Both the position numbers and the translations under genes were made by a program. Positions 62,345 to 64,000 of a stretch of 64,000 nt of DNA are shown in pieces (position 1 is the first letter of the stretch; each line of letters starts with the position of its first letter). The notes beneath the pieces were generated by a model. The model was not told the origin of the DNA and made no database searches. It saw only the letters and a program-made list of their open reading frames with translations. The DNA lies in the NCBI GenBank assembly GCA_913055845.1, contig CAJXKO010000002.1, positions 32,585 through 96,584 of the forward strand, given 5' to 3'. This stretch comes from an uncultured Bacteroidota bacterium (lineage in GTDB: Bacteria; Bacteroidota; Rhodothermia; Rhodothermales; Salinibacteraceae).

Positions 62345-63934
62345 TCAGGAATCGTTCCAGATTGACCGGAGCGACCATGCATCGAGACGGACGAGCCGGG
62401 CCGGGCTCCCCGCCCGTACGAGGGACACGCCCTCGCTCTTGGGGGTGGGAGCAATCCGGTGGGTCAGTACCCGTGCGCCATCGTTGGCAAACACCTCCAC
62501 CGAGGAGCGATCCACGAACACGTGGAGTTTGACCCGACCCTCCTGGAGGGAGAGAGGCGCGCTGCTTCGGCTTGGGATGTCCGACTGAGCGTCGACGACA
62601 CCGGAGGCGCTGCGGTCCACGAACACGGCCTCGGCCTCCACGTCGTAGCCGATGACTGTTTTCTCGTCCGTTCCGGCCCGGACGTGGAGGCCCACGGTCT
62701 TCGCTCCCTTGGGCTCAAACACCGCGACGAGTTCCAGCGACCGGCCAGAGATCCCGGCCTCTTTTAGAGGAGTCGCTCCGGCCGCGAGAGGACGACTGTC
62801 CAGGTGAACATGCTGTTCGCGCAGCCGCTGAAGCTCCTCGACCGGCTGTTGGACCAGTCGCGGTTCTCCTTGGAGGGGGCGAAGATGAAGGGACCGGGGG
62901 ATCGTTTGGGCACTTCGCCGTAGTGGTGTCGGAAGGTGCTTGGCGTAGGCCCAATTGTTCATCCATCCCATCCAGAGCGCGCGTCCATCGGACTCAGGGA
63001 CGTGATTCCAGGCCATTGCGGCGTAGAAATCAGGACCATAGTCCACCCAGTGTGGACCGTGCTTTCGGACGCCGTGGTGCGGGGTGAACGTGGTGCCGTC
63101 AAAATCGCCTACGAAGTATTGTCCACCTGACCCTCCGGCCACCGCCCCCGGGTTCAGGTCGACCTTGAGGATCCACCGAGTTTGGCCACTGTCTTCGAAC
63201 GGGACCTGGAAGAGAAGTGGGCATTCCCAGATGCCCCCTGTGGCCCCGGCTGGTCCGAAGTCGCTGAGGTGCGCCCACTCCCTTAGGTTGGTGGAGGCAT
63301 AGAACTGGACCGTCTGCTGCTCGGAAAGGGCCACGGCCATAATCCACCGCTGGTCCGGTGCGTACCAGAATACGTAAGGGTCCCGGAATTCCGGATCCGG
63401 GTGTTCGAGCACGGGATTGCCTTGGTATTTCGTCCAGGTCGCGCCCCCGTCGGTACTATAGGCCAGCGACTGTGCCTGGTCGGAGGAGTTGCCCTCTAGG
63501 GTGTAGTGGCTGGTGTAAATTGCCACCATCGGCGACGAATTCCCGCCGGTCCCAAAGCCGGAGGTGTTGGCCGCGTCCACGACGGCGCTGCCCGAAAAAA
63601 TCATCTCGTTCCCTTCTTCGGGGAGGGCAACGCCTTGATGGGACCAGTGCATCAGATCCGTGCTCGTGGCGTGATACCAACTCATGTGGCCCCACTCATG
63701 GCCCTTCGGGTTGTACTGGTGGAAGAGATGGTACGTCCCGTCGTGGTACACCAGCCCGTTCGGGTCATTCATCCAGTTTGTGGGCGGGGTATAGTGAAAC
63801 TGGGGCCGATAAGGCTCCTCGGAGGGGGCTGCGTCGCTCGTCTCGGCGGAGTCACGGGGAGGCAGGGCAAGGAGCAGAGGGCCTGTAAACAACAGGACGG
63901 GAGCGGCAAGCAATGAGAAGAACGCCACGGGCAA
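62345..63934 (-). CDS. Secreted GH32 glycoside hydrolase (levanase/invertase type)
   Basis: 529 residues. A signal-peptide-like start (FFSLLAAPVLLFTGPLLLALPP) leads to a five-blade propeller with the GH32 catalytic set: Asp nucleophile in NWMNDPNG, transition-state Asp in FRDPYVF, and acid/base Glu in IWECPLLF. A C-terminal beta-sandwich follows (about 380-520, with VFVDRSSVEVFANDG). It cleaves terminal fructose from sucrose, levan or inulin. The start is uncertain: TTG 63934 opens this frame, GTG 63928 is a second option, and the frame stays open back to about 63971 without a usual start codon. Paired with the fructokinase downstream. Confidence 0.93.
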   Translation of the reverse strand: MPVAFFSLLAAPVLLFTGPLLLALPPRDSAETSDAAPSEEPYRPQFHYTPPTNWMNDPNGLVYHDGTYHLFHQYNPKGHEWGHMSWYHATSTDLMHWSHQGVALPEEGNEMIFSGSAVVDAANTSGFGTGGNSSPMVAIYTSHYTLEGNSSDQAQSLAYSTDGGATWTKYQGNPVLEHPDPEFRDPYVFWYAPDQRWIMAVALSEQQTVQFYASTNLREWAHLSDFGPAGATGGIWECPLLFQVPFEDSGQTRWILKVDLNPGAVAGGSGGQYFVGDFDGTTFTPHHGVRKHGPHWVDYGPDFYAAMAWNHVPESDGRALWMGWMNNWAYAKHLPTPLRRSAQTIPRSLHLRPLQGEPRLVQQPVEELQRLREQHVHLDSRPLAAGATPLKEAGISGRSLELVAVFEPKGAKTVGLHVRAGTDEKTVIGYDVEAEAVFVDRSASGVVDAQSDIPSRSSAPLSLQEGRVKLHVFVDRSSVEVFANDGARVLTHRIAPTPKSEGVSLVRAGSPARLVRLDAWSLRSIWNDS

Positions 63935-64000
63935 AGGAAGAGGTACACGTGAAAGAAAATGTCTTGTCAGCGCTCAGGCCCCCTCACAACACCAAGCGAA

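Overview
The window reads as chromosomal sequence of a high-GC member of the Rhodothermota (Bacteroidota side), most likely Salinibacter or a close halophilic relative. The basis is a mix of Bacteroidota-type families (DUF3078, a type IX secretion plug homologue, a PorT-type barrel, an Hc1-like histone, the ECF-sigma plus Ser/Thr-kinase pairing), acidic proteins, several mechanosensitive channels, and a histidine kinase of a style I associate with haloarchaea. The genus is an inference. I saw no rRNA, tRNA, CRISPR array, insertion sequence or prophage gene.

Layout. 1-4745: the tail of hemL, an MFS exporter, a small opposing gene, and an operon of two double universal-stress proteins with two small proteins. 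4770-10862: pyrF (minus), a long acyl-CoA dehydrogenase, cyclopropane fatty acid synthase, a degenerate acetylglutamate-kinase-like protein, and an Hc1-like histone with a clear promoter and terminator. 11090-15748: an envelope run of DUF3078 protein, a 7TM protein with a HExxH peptidase-like domain, and a T9SS-plug-like lipoprotein. 15832-19613: cold shock gene with a near-consensus promoter, M14 carboxypeptidase, saccharopine-dehydrogenase-like reductase, small membrane protein, superoxide dismutase.

19729-28930: minus-strand DJ-1 protein, secreted ChaN/EreA-like protein, small membrane protein, MATE transporter, and an ECF sigma/Ser-Thr kinase operon, with a divergent secreted protein. A plus-strand fragment of a second kinase N-terminus lies at 22431-22745. 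29102-35599: band-7 protein, DUF4864 protein, lipoprotein, an outer-membrane protein with two predicted barrels, and an OmpA-domain protein.

35617-45700: a group rich in ion and osmotic functions: CorA, a coiled-coil membrane protein, a second DUF3078 protein, MscL with a zinc ribbon, MscS, a possible DUF432 protein, a DUF1232 protein, two small membrane proteins, a 7TM hybrid sensor kinase and a PorT-like barrel. 46002-52826: smc, another MscS channel, and the archease-rtcB RNA-repair pair. 53416-63934: haloarchaeal-type sensor kinase, AsmA-like protein, class-C beta-lactamase-fold hydrolase, purF, and a fructose-utilisation pair (fructokinase and secreted GH32).

The functional themes are stress and osmotic response (Usp, Csp, Sod, MscL, two MscS, CorA, sensor kinases), envelope building or secretion (DUF3078, plug, barrels, OmpA, AsmA), and housekeeping (hemL, pyrF, purF, smc, rtcB).
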